Assembly (NCBI GenBank): GCA_937883885.1
Contig: CAKZXL010000070.1
Coordinates: 1 to 7,372, forward strand
Direction: 5' to 3'
DNA: 7,372 nucleotides
Source of the DNA: an uncultured Aquincola sp.
GTDB lineage: Bacteria > Pseudomonadota > Gammaproteobacteria > Burkholderiales > Burkholderiaceae
The notes under the pieces were generated by a model. The model had not been told where the DNA came from. It searched no databases and saw only the letters and a list, made by a program, of their open reading frames with translations. The translations under genes and the position numbers were made by a program. Positions 7,263 to 7,372 of this stretch are shown here, in pieces; within the stretch, counting starts at the first letter, position 1; each line of letters starts with the position of its first letter.

Positions 7263-7372
7263 ACTCCTGAACCTCGTCCGCGCCTGAGCGCGTTGTCGTA
7301 GCTCGCTCTCGGCAACCCGTTCGGGTCGGCGCGACCGCATGGGTCGCGGCTCGCCGGTCTCCCGTGTTCCCC
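7263..7372. other. Unassigned GC-rich region with overlapping dyads
   Basis: No supported gene. CGCGACC/GGTCGCG (7330-7336 and 7342-7348, loop GCATG) is a perfect 7-bp hairpin. The alternative GGTCG/CGACC pairing (7324-7328 and 7332-7336) shares its left arm, so two exclusive folds are possible. It could be the leader of a gene beyond the edge. Confidence 0.3.

Noticed and set aside
6820..7287. Plus-strand frame of 155 codons overlapping the czcI-like gene
   Set aside because: It lacks a signal peptide and coherent motifs; the czcI frame has both, with conserved His/Cys clusters.

Overview
The window is GC-rich, densely coded DNA that looks like a heavy-metal resistance island from a beta-proteobacterium, most likely Burkholderiales. 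This rests on GC-rich codon use and on a gene set (CadR/PbrR-type regulator, PIB-type CadA ATPase, LspA, CzcE-like and CzcI-like proteins) best known from Cupriavidus-type metal islands. No rRNA, tRNA, transposase, integrase or CRISPR array is visible.

Layout. Two divergent arms meet at a MerR-type operator at about 4964-4994. The leftward (minus) arm runs cadA (Cd/Zn/Pb efflux ATPase), a 237-bp gap, a small TFIIB-type zinc-ribbon protein, then a block of lspA (signal peptidase II), a PCuAC copper chaperone, a DsbB-type quinone reductase and a DsbA-type thioredoxin that runs off the left edge. The last four genes overlap by exactly 4 nt at each junction. The rightward (plus) arm runs cadR, a CzcE-like periplasmic protein, a transglutaminase-like protein of unknown role and a CzcI-like His-rich periplasmic protein. 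A terminator-like hairpin lies at the czcI stop codon, and the window ends in unassigned GC-rich dyads.

How it may work. CadR should sense Cd/Zn/Pb and open the 19-bp-spacer cadA promoter so that CadA exports the metal. The envelope proteins (PCuAC, DsbB/DsbA, LspA, CzcE, CzcI) suggest a periplasmic arm for metal handling and disulfide repair; this is inference. Two more MerR-type operator-like sequences occur in the plus arm. One gives the transglutaminase gene a promoter matching that of cadA at 23 of 31 positions; the other abuts the czcI start codon. A perfect ATGAC-N6-GTCAT dyad, the architecture of a CusR/CopR box, precedes the czcE-like gene. The window may therefore combine one-component (CadR) and two-component (CopR/CzcR-like) metal control.

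The most notable points are the MerR-type promoter on the transglutaminase gene, the coupled lspA-PCuAC-dsbB-dsbA block next to a cadmium ATPase, and an lspA whose N-terminal coding sequence has no ordinary in-frame start codon.
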